64,000 bases of DNA from contig JAJEKB010019994.1 of assembly GCA_022393335.1 (NCBI GenBank), forward strand, positions 36,594 through 100,593. The letters are read 5' to 3'. The DNA comes from Macrotrachela quadricornifera (lineage: Eukaryota > Rotifera > Eurotatoria > Philodinida > Philodinidae). A model generated the notes under the pieces. The model was not told the origin of the DNA, made no database searches, and saw only the letters and a program-made list of their open reading frames with translations. Shown one piece after another: positions 21,488 to 33,400 of this stretch. Every line of letters begins with the position of its first letter. Positions within the stretch are counted from its first letter, which is position 1. Made by a program: the position numbers and the translations under genes.

Positions 21488-22274
21488 TTAACCCTTTCAG
21501 GACGGAGTAGTTTTTTTAGAAATATATAGCGATTACACTTTTTAAAGCTTAATAATCATATCTTTTGTGTAAAGTTATTAGAATTCTTTCAGCGTATGAT
21601 AATCACAGAAACACTTCGTAATACATAACACAACATTACAGTTTGCACATTCATATCTAGTGTTTGATCCTTGTTTTGGTCGCTTGAGAGTCGTGAAGCA
21701 TACAGCTCATCGTCGTCTTCCATCGTTAATTAATGATGGAAAGTGGCGAAACGCCAGTCTTAGTGGATTTTTCACACAAGACCGGATGCCTCTTGTACCT
21801 CGTTGACTTCCATATTTGACAAAGATTTGTTGTATTACGTGTAGACGAAATTAAAACCATTGTCAGAATTTTTGTCACTTTCGATATCCAGATTGTAGAG
21901 AATCTCATCAACTTTCATGCTTTCGTTAACTCTGGTGAAAACCATAATTTCAGAGACGAAACGGATGTAATTTAAAAGTATGTATAAGTCATACCACACG
22001 AGCATTGATATCAGCTATGCGTGCTACATGTCTTTTTTTATCAGCTGGCTTAAATAAGCATGTATCAACAAAACATCATAGACATGTGGCAGCAAAAGAG
22101 AAAAAATCAGTATGGTGTATTGCCTTTGATTGTCGTGTGGAGTGTAAAGAACAAAATAGTGAATCACACTCTGACTACACGCAGCTATTTTTACTCTTCA
22201 ATGCATACTATGCACACTTATTTGAAGAAAATGTCCATGACGTATATATGCGCCTTCCGTCTCGAAAGGGTTAA
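21488..22274. mobile_element. piggyBac-type non-autonomous element flanked by TTAA
   Basis: The left end is TTAACCCTTTCAGGACGG and the right end (reverse complement) TTAACCCTTTCGAGACGG. TTAA is the invariant target of piggyBac elements and CCC(T) the usual start of their inverted repeats. The 787-base body has only short ORFs (21726-21911 minus, 22005-22274 plus, the latter with scattered Cys/His), none convincingly a transposase. Probably a MITE or a deleted copy mobilised in trans. Confidence 0.65.
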
Positions 22275-22397
22275 TTGTGCGTTTTCTTGTTTAATCGTTT
22301 GTAAAGAGGGCTGTGCAAATACATAGCGACTTTGTAAAGTGAAAAAAAGCTTAAAATCCAAACCTCGTAAAGTGAACTTTGAGTGATGTAAAGTCAA

Positions 22398-23530
22398 AGA
22401 TGTCTAGTGTTCGCGTTCTGCGGTACCATCACGTATAGAGCTGTGTTGTATTCGTGGTCCGCTGGACGGTCAGATAGACGGATTCGTTGCTTTCGCGTTC
22501 CATGATAGACGCATATAGTGAGATGTTTTGTCGTCGTGTGGCGTGACACGTGATATAGAGAAATGTATTCTCTTCGTGTTCCGAGACACGGTGAAATAGA
22601 GAGATGTCTCATGTTCCTACTCCGTACCACTTTCGCATTGTGAAATCTCTGGTGTTCGTCTGTCGTAACATTCTCACCTAGAGAGATGTGTTATGTTTGT
22701 GTTTGGTCGCAAGGTGATATCGCGAATTTATTCTGTGCTTATTCTGTGGCACCCTCACCGAGTCGCGGACATTTCACACCAGGTTATTCTGAACACCCGG
22801 TCAGATATTCGGAGTTAGGAATGAGTTTTTATCCTGGACAACTTTCATTACGAACACCCTGTTTTTTTCCTTATGTCGAGAGATCGTAACAAACATCTAA
22901 TTCCGAACCTACTGCTTTATTCCTTATGTCGAGAGATTGTAACGAACATCTGCTACCGGAAATCGTAATCAAAAGGTGATGCGAAATGTCTGTTTCCTCC
23001 CTCACCTAGAGGGATGTGTTGCGTTCTTGTTCAGGGGCACCCTCGAAGGCATACCGGGATTTATTTTTTTGGGATTTATTTCTTCTGCGGGATTTATTAG
23101 GATTTATTTATTTATTAAAGATTTAGTAAGACTATATAGCTGTGCTAGTATTTCAGCGCACCCTCACTCTCGCCACCCACCCCTCGCACTTGCCCCTACC
23201 CTCACTTAGTTTTCGCCCTCACCCTCAGTAGGAGTTATGTGGAATTTATTTTAAGATGTATGGGGATTTATTAAAAAATCCGAATAAATCCAAAAAAAAT
23301 AGATCCCGGTACCTGTTGGCACCCTCACATCGGGAAATGTGTTTCGTTCATGTTTCAGTGGCACCCTCACTTAGAGATATGTGTTGTGTTCGTGTTCCGT
23401 GGCACCTCGACCTAAAGAGATGTGCCGTGTTCGTGTTCCGTCGCATCCTCATATCACAAGATATGTTGTGTTCGTGTGCAGTTCCACTCTCACATAGCCC
23501 GATATATAGTCATAATCTACCATTATATTC
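22398..23530 (+). repeat. degenerate minisatellite, about 45-50-base unit
   Basis: Recurrent unit of approximate form GGCACCCTCACCTAGAGAGA followed by TGTGTTGTGTTCGTGTTCCG. Copies are readable near 22440, 22550, 22600, 22670, 23005, 23350, 23395 and 23440. The array is interrupted at 23053-23312. The run of unrelated short ORFs on both strands here comes from the repeats. Confidence 0.6.
23053..23312. mobile_element. small TIR element inside the minisatellite
   Basis: The left end TACCGGGATTTATTTTTTTG is matched by the reverse complement of the right end (TACCGGGATCTATTTTTTTT). Inner inverted GGATTTATT/AATAAATCC motifs follow. Both flanks are minisatellite units, so this is an insertion. A C-rich tract (CCCTCAC-like) lies in its middle. 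Confidence 0.6.
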
Positions 23531-23561
23531 TCGCTGTTAGGGATCTGCTCTTTACATGTTC

Positions 23562-23812
23562 ACCAGTACGGGTCAAAAAAAAAGTGAGCTCGAAATTTCT
23601 AGTTGACCTACTTCTTTTGTTTAGTAAATTTCAGCTGTATACTCTGACTTTGATTCTTATAACTGCCACCAGACGATTGAGCATAGCTTAAAGTTCATCT
23701 TCAAATCCTCATAAACCACGAACTCTTAATTTCAAACGAAAATTATGATAAACACTAGAAGTGCGTAAACTTGAAATTTCGAGCTTACTTTTTTTGACCA
23801 CCGGCACGCTAG
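23562..23812. mobile_element. foldback / MITE-like element
   Basis: The left arm, about 23562-23635 (GGTCAAAAAAAAAGTGAGCT, CGAAATTTCTAGTTGACC), matches the reverse complement of about 23738-23805 (GGTCAAAAAAAGTAAGCTCG, AAATTTCAAGTTTACGC). Arms are about 70-75 bases and imperfect. The overlapping minus ORFs at 23709-24109 are not protein-like. Confidence 0.6.
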
Positions 23813-24355
23813 CTGAGACTGATATATTACATTGGTATACCGTGGAAATCCAAAAAACCGACATACAGTAAAGTGTATCGTTATCTTCTTTATGCGCGAC
23901 CCCCAACATTGAATACATGTGTGTTGGAGGTTATTAATATTTCGCACATTTTTAACGAAACGAAATTGAAACGCATGATTACTATCCTCGAATAATTTTG
24001 TAAGGTCGATACAACGCGCGTGATATTGTACACTAGATAGAGTGCATGCCATGAAAAATTGTCCTTTCCTATCCTTTCTCTTCATGAATGATGTCAAATG
24101 AGACAACAAGATTCCAGTTCTTAGCTTTTTTTCACTTTACATGATCTGAAACTGACTTTAAATAGTATGAAATTGGCTTTACAAAGTCGCTATGTATTTG
24201 CGCAGCTCTGTTCAATATACCATCAAGATGATGAGTTTTCGGCGGAACAATAGATTCAAGAAAAGATTAAAACAATTTTTACTTGATCTTTTATAAACTT
24301 TAATGTTTGTAAGCCAGCTTGTCATGTATCAGATAAAGACTCATTCATGGTTTTT

Positions 24356-24770
24356 TTAGAAGCCTATCGATAATATCGTGCATGGGCAAGCCACTTTTCC
24401 AACCTCGTTCGAACATATCAAATACAAGATCATCAATTTTGTTGAACTTTTGCTTCTTCGTTCCATGTTTCTCAAGATAATGACATAATCGTCCAAGATA
24501 GTTTTGGTGCGGGATGTGTCGAAAGTGATGTTTTTCTGTTTTCCAGTCGTTGGATTGATCTCATCATAGAAACTGACTGCCTTGGTCGTGTAATCAAGTG
24601 AAAATTCTTTGTGCAACGCCGTCTCCTCGACCTTTTCGTTGCCATTCCAATCTGGACGAACACACCTTTAGCTTTGTCTTCATGTTCGTACTCTATCTCA
24701 TTGATCAATTCGCCGTCAACCGAGGGTGGGTGAGGGTTGTTTTGAGTTTGAAGCAGTACAAATAACTATT
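24356..24770 (-). pseudogene. DDE-superfamily transposase, N-terminal fragment, copy 2
   Basis: The minus strand encodes the same N-terminal section as 4241-4837: ELINEIEYEHEDKAKGVF, then after a frameshift HKEFSLDYTTKAVSFYDEIN and PTTGKQK, then RNMERRSKSSTKLMILYLIC. The catalytic core present in copy 1 is absent, and the sequence below 24356 is unrelated. Identity to copy 1 continues upstream to about 25090, so the repeat unit is longer than the coding part. Confidence 0.65.
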
Positions 24771-25100
24771 GGTAATCGTTTCAAGTACACCGCATAGCAT
24801 CTCAACTACTTCACATTCACGATTTGTGATAGCAGTGGTGGTCGAAATGTTCGAAAGAGTGGAAGACAATGAGTTCGATATTCAATCAGCGAAAACCTTC
24901 ACAACATTTGCTAGATGGATCATTTCGAAGTATAGATCAGAAAAACTGATATCAACTGCTTGCTTATATCTCACTTGTATATTGTATATAATTGAATGAA
25001 AAGAAGAACGGTGGTGCAGCGCAAATTAAATATAAAAGAGAACAGAAGGAGAACGAAACTAGAAGAGTGTGGTAGAAAGAATGTGGGTATTCTCTTTCTC
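24771..25100. repeat. 5' non-coding part of DDE element, copy 2
   Basis: Matches 4739-5055 closely, including CTTATATCTCACTTGTATAT and TATAATTGAATGAAA, AGAACGGTGG. In both copies a plus-strand frame of exactly 76 codons stays open (4737-4967 and 24769-24999). I treat it as an antisense shadow of the element. Confidence 0.6.
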
Positions 25101-25175
25101 GTAGAGAAGAATCTAGGAAGAATACATGGTTTGTTTGTTTGCTTGTATGTCCGCACCTCACTGATTGGTACCAAC

Positions 25176-27032
25176 GTTTCCAATGGAAATATTAAACAAA
25201 ATCTATCTGTACATTTACGCTTCTGAGAGTAAAATGTATATGTACACTTTGATTTTAGAAACAAAATGTACAACGTGTACTGGAAAAGTTTTATAATATA
25301 GAAAAAACAATGACTGTTATTTTTGTTCATAAATAATATCAAGCAATACCAAGCATATAAATATTATATTTTTACGTTTTACCGTTCTTGTTCTCGATCT
25401 ACAGTAGACGATAAAAGTCTTCACCCTAGACGGAAACTATCTAAACAAGGGTGTTGGTTTGAAACTCGTGTTAAGGTAAGAGCTTGAGTCTTTCTCCCTT
25501 ACTGAAGCCGAAATGGGAACCGGAATGTTAAGCACGGAATATTCAACACAGGAATGTTAAGCACAAGGAAATTTCAGCACGAAAAAGTTGAAAACGACAA
25601 TTAGAGCGTAATGAATAATAACCCTCTGGAAAAATCTACTGCAAAACTTGGAGAGGTCTTACAATTATAAGAAGATTTCAAAAGATTTTTACATGAAGTT
25701 AGAGAAATAATCATTATTACTATGTTTTAAGAGTATCAAATTCACGTATAAACCATTTCTTACAGTCAGTCAAACCTGCAAAGTATCTTCTCATGACTTC
25801 GATCGTGCTTTCGAGAAAAGCATTAAGCAGTTTTATAATAGCCCTATATCAAATCGCAAACACTTGAAGTCATGAGAAGATACTTTGCAGGTTTGACTGA
25901 CTGTAAGAAATGGTTTATACGTGAATTTGATACTCTTAAAACATAGTAATAATGATTATTTCTCTAACTTCATGTAAAAATCTTTTGAAATCTTCTTATA
26001 ATTGTAAGACCTCTCCAAGTTTTGCAGTAGATTTTTCCAGAGGGTTATTATTCATTACGCTCTAATTGTCGTTTTCAACTTTTTCGTGCTGATTATTCCG
26101 TGTGCTTAACATTCCTGTGTTGAATATTTCGTGCTGAAAATTCCCGTGCTTAACATTCACCAACCCAGCCGAAATACTAGGTCAACATCAAGGATATTTT
26201 CTTACAATTTTTGACGAAATTATGTAATATTTGAAGGAAATACTGGTACTTCTTGATTCGTCGAATTAAAGATAATATTTTTTGTGCAAGAGGTAGTTCT
26301 GATAATGGTGTGTCTATGCCAGAAAGGTCACTCTGATATATCGTACCCTTATGACTTTCCTAGAGATGATGGTCCAAAGGTATAGAATTATATGAATCTC
26401 TATTTCTTGACAGGCTATAATTCTAGAAATTTTTGTATAGATTGGCACATATGTATGCAGTCTAGAATAAAATTTTCAGGCCGGATGGTTGAGCCTAGGT
26501 TGAGATTTGAATCAAATAATGGTAGAGTTGCAATATGCCAGTTCCACGCACAAACACGATACATGTCAAAACTTAACTAAAACACGTCAATTTGTTGTGA
26601 AAATTTTACTGAAGGTAGGTCAAGATCCAGGCTCTCTAAGAATAAATCGAACGGCATTGCATCTTTTTTCAAGACCGAAATAACGCCATAAGGAAAAATT
26701 CTTGGAGTTGACTGATATCTCAGCTTCAGTAAGAGGGCAAGATTCGGACTCTTGCTTATGATCATGATTCGTCAAGTTCTTACTTTGATACAAATTTCAA
26801 AGCAAATAATCCTGGTTCAGATAGTTTCCACCTAGGGTGAAGACTTTTATCGTTTACTGTATATTCAAAATCAAACACTGATATTTTTTTAATGTACACG
26901 ATAAATTTTTTAACAAGATGTACCATGTACACTTTGTTTTTTTCTGAACAAAATGTAAATCAGAGTGTACATGACAAACCAGTAGGTGTACTGTACATTT
27001 TGCTCCTGATGTGTACATCTGCCATTGGAAAC
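25176..27032. mobile_element. 1.9-kb element with long terminal inverted repeats
   Basis: The left end GTTTCCAATGGAAATATTAA is matched by the reverse complement of the right end (GTTTCCAATGGCAGATGTAC). Both subterminal regions carry several GTACA-type motifs (AAAATGTACA, GTGTACA). An inner block is also inverted: ACAGTAGACGATAAAAGTCT with TCACCCTAGACGGAAAC (25399-25440) against ACAGTAAACGATAAAAGTCT with TCACCCTAGGTGGAAAC (26825-26862). Arms are about 220-280 bases. The interior contains a nested palindromic element (25522-26158). Remaining ORFs (26392-26765) resemble nothing I know, so an autonomous transposase is not evident. Confidence 0.65.
25522..26158. mobile_element. near-perfect long palindrome (foldback MITE)
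   Basis: Arms of about 275-290 bases, close to identical over 25590-25800 versus 25865-26075, with a 64-base spacer (25801-25864). Ends are GAATGTTAAGCACGG (left) and GAATGTTAAGCACGGGAAT (right, reverse complement). The terminal 70 bases contain two or more direct copies of GAATGTTAAGCAC and variants of TTTCAGCACG. The high arm identity against the decayed surrounding element suggests recent insertion or arm-to-arm gene conversion. No ORF. Confidence 0.8.
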
Positions 27033-27336
27033 ACTGCCCCATCTCTTCGCATAAATCGAAGCTTCACTCAAACTCGTATAACTCTAGTTTTCAATGGTTT
27101 TCTTGCTAAGTACTTTAATCTTGTCATTGATTGCGGGACATTTACTAAAATCAGTGAAAAGAAAAAATTTGCATTTAGATAAATGTTATTTTAAATTCAA
27201 CGCAAGAGACAGTATCCAAATCGAACTAATCCCATTTCTTTCATCTCAATATTCGATTCGTTGAATCCGAATACCATTTTTTTAAACAGTTTATTACAAG
27301 TAAATTATTCTTATATAGGTATATAATATTTGGTCT

Positions 27337-27342
27337 TTTATT
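27337..27342 (-). terminator. poly(A) signal of the TRPM gene
   Basis: AATAAA on the minus strand, about 90 bases after the stop codon of the TRPM-type gene. Confidence 0.45.
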
Positions 27343-27429
27343 TGAAAAAAAGCTCGAATATGATGATATATTTAAAAAAAAATAATTTTCTAGTAATCGA
27401 AACATGTTTGAATTTTGATTAATACTTTG

Positions 27430-30400
27430 TTAATCAGAGATAAGTACTGATTTGTTCTCTTTCTTATTTTCAACAACAAATCTGGCATAATCATAGGTTG
27501 CAGCATGTTCAAATGCTGTACAACGTTCTGTAAATAATGAATCAATTGGAATCATTCCTAAAACATATTGATTATATATATCCAATGATTACAATTGAAA
27601 TAAGTTTACACATACTAAAAATGCCTGATATTGTTGCTTTGTTACTTGATACTCCACGTTGTCGTTTCATGTATCGTCTTATTTTAACATATAGATATCG
27701 TCCGATGATAAGTAAATAGGAGAAAAAAATAATTGGAGATGCAGGTAAAACCGGTTTTTCAAAATATTCCTGAATAAAAGTATATCGTTGATAACGCCAA
27801 AAATATTTTGTATTATTTTCAACTTTATTTATAGTAGTACTAAATAAATCTATCGATTATAAATCAAAGAATTATCAAAACTTTATCTACATACGTAAAT
27901 ACAGCAATAAGCAGATTAAGAAGAAGAATATTAATGAATAACATGTGAAATGCAAATAAAACATGAGTTGCAATTGCTTCTGCAACTAAATTTGAACTAC
28001 TATTAGAAATTAAGTCTATAATAAAAGGATACACTATTCAAAAGAGAAATTTTTAATTCAATATTATTACCATCAAGTTGTTTTCTCTCGTCACCAATCT
28101 CTGAATACAAAAACCAATAGGGTGCATAGAATATATTACTAAAAATGCTTGCAGCCGTAAATTGAATTTCATCGTGTTTGAACATCGCACGAGATACAAC
28201 TCCATAAGCCGATATACAAATAAATGCCACATATAGAAAACTAGACAAATCACGAAGCTAGACAATAATAAAAAAAACCGTTTTTTATGATAATATTGTT
28301 GCATAGATTGAAACAAAATTTAATCTTTTATTTTTATTTACCATATTTTGAACCATGAACACTTTGGGTCCAAGAATCTTGACTGCACTAATAAACTTCA
28401 ATGATATTAAGTACCAGAATTCAAGATCAAGAGCCAAAAGAATTCTAAAAAATAGATCGTATAGTTTAATATTCAGATTTAAATGAAAAAATAATAGATA
28501 ACAGATTCTTGAAATTCAATAAATCCCTATAAAAGTTATTGCTAATTATCTATTTTCGAGACTTTCAAGATGTAATAGAACAATCAACTAGAAATGCAAT
28601 AGTTTTCAAAATATCCGTAAAAGTATTTTACATGGTCTCATATGAAAAAGCTCGACTTTCGTTAAATTAGCTGATTATAATATGTATTGAAACAAATCAT
28701 CTCTTTTTTAGATGTTTTCATTAAATAATTTTGACATATTTTAGAAAGAAACACATAACTATAAATCTGCCTTAGTCTATTTGAGATAATTTATGTTTAA
28801 TTCTCCTATATTTTAATGATTCCTAACAGATATCGGTAAATCCTATTGTAAAGATTTAATAAGAATCATTGAATTTTGACGAGTCTGGATTTCATTTTTC
28901 TTATATATAAATTTAACCTAGCAGCCGTCAAATAGTCCGATTCGTTGCCGCGAACATGCCATATAATAATTCCGGTATAGAACAAGGAATATGGAGTCGC
29001 TTTAAGACATAGTCGAAGTGCCCATGATGTCCATGAATGTGATTCACCTTCGCGCATATGCGTTATATAGTAGAATATTGTCTGAAATAAAAGAACAATT
29101 ATAAATACAAACATAATTGATCTAAATCTTAATCATACTCTTCGCACGTCTTCAACAAGCATAACTGAAATCGTAATGATAGTATAAATTTCTGTCCAAT
29201 CCATTTGATCTGATGTATTAAATTTGAATAGGATCATATAACTGAATACTAAGAGAAACCATATATAACTTGCCTATACATATCAAATAGTAAATCAAGA
29301 ATATTATATATGAATAATAAAAAACTTACAAAATGATAGCACATTTTCACCATAGGACTCTGATGAAAATGTTTAAACTTTTTGACATAACACTGCCAAG
29401 TACAATTAGGTGATTTTGTGTAACGTGTCCAATAGTTCACACCTGCATACGACAGTTGAGTACTAAATATTGTAAAAATTTGAAATGATTCCGATTTATC
29501 GAACAGTACATACCTATGAACTGTTTTTTCACGTACTGGAAGTGTTGATGTTAAAGGAAATACTTTATTGGTTTTTGAAAACTAATAAGAATATTGATAG
29601 AGATAGATATTTCCAAAGATTTTCTTTCAATACTCACATTAGAATGAATATGCAAAGTTTTGTTTGGTATATTTATTAGATCTTCATCTTCTGCAAGTCT
29701 ATATGAAAGAAGCCATGGAGCAAATAAACCAAATGTAACAAGTGATGCTGCAATTTTTAAAGCTCCAAAAAATGATTTATCTGCATGAGCAAGTTTGTTA
29801 AACCAAATACGATTGAGAACTTGATTAAAACAATCTGTATTAATGAAATGTGAACAACGAGATGAAATAGCTACCTAAAAACTGTAAATGTATGTACATT
29901 ATAAAAGGAATTAATATGTTTACCTGCATACAAGTTATTTTACCAAATAATGGTAATTCACGAATAATAACTTCACAAGCCTTACGTTCACTTTTTAAAT
30001 AACAAGTATTAATACAATCTCTAGCATATATTTCAAGATTAAGTGCTTGTTGTTTATAAAAATGACGTTTATCTGTAGTAGTTGCCTTTTGAGCACGTTT
30101 CTTTAATATAGCTGAACAAGTAAGTGCTGCACAAATACGAGGTTGAAGATGTAAAATAAGTACTCGAACCATATCAATTCGATCGGTAAATACAGCCCAA
30201 TATAGAAGATTGCGTAACATGACTTGTTTGCCTTCTTCAGCTAATCTACCGTCATTTATTTGTTCTGTTAGTCGCTCATCGATAGAAAATAATGGATTAT
30301 GTTCGACAGCTTTATGTATAACATCACGACTATTTGCTTTTAATTTATCTCCTTTTGGTGCACAACATGATGGATAACACCAACATAGATGACGTTTGAC

Positions 30401-33400
30401 TGAACGTAAAGTTGTAACAATTTCTGTTTTTAATCGTTCTAAAAATGTTTCAGTTCGGAATAGTGGTAACATAAAATTTCCAATCCATGTTCGATATAAT
30501 GTATCCAATTGATCTTTTGTATGAGGAGGAAAAGCCACTGATCTGTAATGGCTACTTAAACTCTAAATATAACATAAACTTAAATTTCAAAGTTGGATGA
30601 GATCATATTATTAGTGTCAAATGTGAAGTTTTTGAATTACAATCGGAGCTGAAATCAAACATGAACGAATATTATCCAATAAAAAATTAATGCGGTTCAA
30701 GACCTGATGATTGATGATCCACATATTAGCATTGATTATATTGTTACCGGCTTGAAAATCTCACATTCTCGAATCTTTGACAATGATACCTGACGACTAT
30801 TTGATATAGTCACAGTGGATGAAAATTAGTTTTATTTTAGAAACAGCTGATCAAAGCAAGAGTCTAAAGTTTGGTTAATGTCAGAAAAAAATGCTCCAAT
30901 TTAAATTAGACAATAACCATTCGAAGAAAATCAATGCTCGTCATTTTTTTCATGGCAAAAATAGGCCAATACTTATTCATCATGAACAGTAGATCAGGAT
31001 AAGACCCGATCTCATATAAACGATATTGCAGTTAATTATCTTCAAGATGAAGAAATCAAAATTATGTCACATTTGATATTCAACGTGTCGCAAGCTGCCC
31101 TATAGAAGACAATATGTGATATTTAAAATTCCTTTTCATTATGTCTAGTAACTGAACAAGGCCTATGAATGATTAAACAGATAAGTTCATCATCCTTTCT
31201 GCCGTATCATTACTGATTGACGTTATTGTTTTCAACTGTGCTTTTTCCAAAAAATGTTGAAATGTATACTGACCTGAGTGTTAGAGAATGCTTCTTGATA
31301 TAATTGAAAGATGAAACTTAAGCCTTGTTCATCAAGATTACGTTGATTTTGATACTCTAATATAGTATTCTCTGTTTCTATGGGAAGATCTGTCAGCATT
31401 CCATGTGATAATTTGCTTTTCTCCTTTTTATAAACTTGTTCGAGAAGAGGATATATTTGTCGTGGATCGTAGTTAATTCGAAGAAAGAAATCAATGAAAG
31501 CTGGTCGATTCTCATCAAGAGCTTGTTTGAAAAGTATTGCTATTAATTCTGGTTTCTATAAAATATATCAATCGATTTATAGATTATTCAATATATATGT
31601 GTAACTCACATTGACATATTGTAATTCTTCTAATAGATCTGCTGCTTGATCGAAACAATTCCATCTGATTGCTAATTTAAGTAAATGCATTTTTTGAGAA
31701 TCTTGATCATTGATATCTAATCTATCTCTTGACAAATTATGTTCGCATTCATCTGTCTGAGCATAATGTGCTGATAAGTAAAAAAGAACATTTATTTATT
31801 CTATACAATTTATAAGAATATATATATCTAACCTTTAAAAATAGCATGTAAAATAGTTTGTTTTAAATTGAGTTCGCTATTAATACGATATACAGTAAGA
31901 TACATTCGTCTGCTTGGTTGCATTATCTCTCTGATCTGAGCTATCTGTTTATCACGTTGTTCTTTTGTTCTTATACGCATAGGAAAACGTCGAAGATTAT
32001 GTTCAATTTCATTTATTTCTGGTAGTCTATAGTCAAGAATCTATTAGATTAATATTATAAAAACAAAACAATTATTTAGTCTTTTACAAAGTTTTAAAGT
32101 ATAGAAAATGTTAATAGCATGAATCTATTATTGAAATGAAAGGGAAAAAAATTTATAAAAAGAGTAACCTGGCTGGAGTACAGTCATCCTTTCCTGTGAG
32201 CTCCATCAAACTCGCTATGATATCAGCCATTTTGCCACTACCCTAGAACAAAACAGAAAAAAAAATCTATATATTCATAAAATTGAGTCAATACTTGAAT
32301 CAAAACAACAGGACGTCCACATCGAATATCGTTTAAAATGGCTAGACAAGGATTAATACCACCTTCAACCATAATAGTAACTCCAAAACCTATTTTCTAA
32401 TGATAATAGATAAACGTAATATACATTTCGAAACTTACATTTATCTGTAGTACAAGCATGTGTAACAAAATCAGAACGTTGCATTTCTTTTGGATAGTTA
32501 GTGATCTTTACAAATTCAGTCTGTTCGGTTGTTGATGGACCTATTCATGTATAGAGTATTATAAATATTAAAAAGAACAAACGAAATAGAATCACACATC
32601 CATAGATCTATTAAAAAGGTAAGTAGTTACCCTAGTCGAACATCTTGTAAGCAAGATCTTGATCAAGATCTTGGGTACAGATAAGTAAAAAGATCTTAGA
32701 AATTTAGGTACAAGATAACGAGATTATCTTGTACCAAGATCTTGTCAAAGATCTTAAATGTAGCTCTTATATGATCTTGTTTAACATATCTATGGCCCAA
32801 ATATGATCACTAAAACTGACCTATGAATGTCGGTAAATACTGGTAAAATATTTGATCTGATGTAAAATTTCACGCTGAATCTGAATCTTAAGTTAGATTA
32901 ATGATAAATACATAGGAAGTCCAGTCAGTGGACAATAGTCATTTCGAAGAATTTTCAGAATCAATGCTTTCATCATCAATTTGGAACAGAGAACATGTTT
33001 TCTTGAATAGTCTGGCAAAATCTAGTTTCACAAGCGGAAAAATAAGTTTAAAGATATATTACAAAATCAAGATCTTGAATGTAGATTAGTCGTTTTCTTG
33101 TATGATAAGCGTATATATTGATCTGTTCCCAAGATCTTAGCCCAAGATAATGCCACTATCTTGTACAGAGATTTTCAAGATCTTTTTACATATCTGTACC
33201 CAAGATCTTGGCCAAGATCTTAACACAAGATATTAAGATCTTGGTACAAGATTCAAGATCTTGCTTACAAGATGTTTCACTAGGGATACTGAAACTTAAT
33301 TTATTTCAATTATTTAAAATGATAATTACCTCGTTGATGATTGTCTGAATTTGAATATTTTCCATCGTCCAAAAGGAAAAAATGTGTATGATTTTTTTCT

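Larger units (their letters stand above)
22306..24215. mobile_element. 1.9-kb TIR element whose body is a minisatellite
   Basis: The left end, 22306-22355 (GAGGGCTGTGCAAATACATA, GCGACTTTGTAAAGTGAAAA), is matched by the reverse complement of about 24176-24215 (CAGAGCTGCGCAAATACATA, GCGACTTTGTAAAG). Inside each end lies a second inverted block, GTAAAGTGAAAAAAAGCT (22338 and about 24122-24145). The interior is a degenerate minisatellite (22398-23050 and 23313-23530) broken by a small TIR element (23053-23312) and followed by a foldback element (23562-23812). No transposase is seen. Confidence 0.6.

Noticed and set aside
22398..23530. CRISPR-like spacing of repeats
   Set aside because: Units are degenerate and contiguous, without constant repeats and unique spacers, and the genome is eukaryotic.
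22394..23691. Cluster of 65-95-residue ORFs on both strands
   Set aside because: They arise from the degenerate minisatellite, which is low in stop codons; Arg/Ser/His-rich translations follow the repeat unit.
23709..24109. 125-residue minus ORF
   Set aside because: Overlaps the foldback arms and has no protein-like composition or family features.
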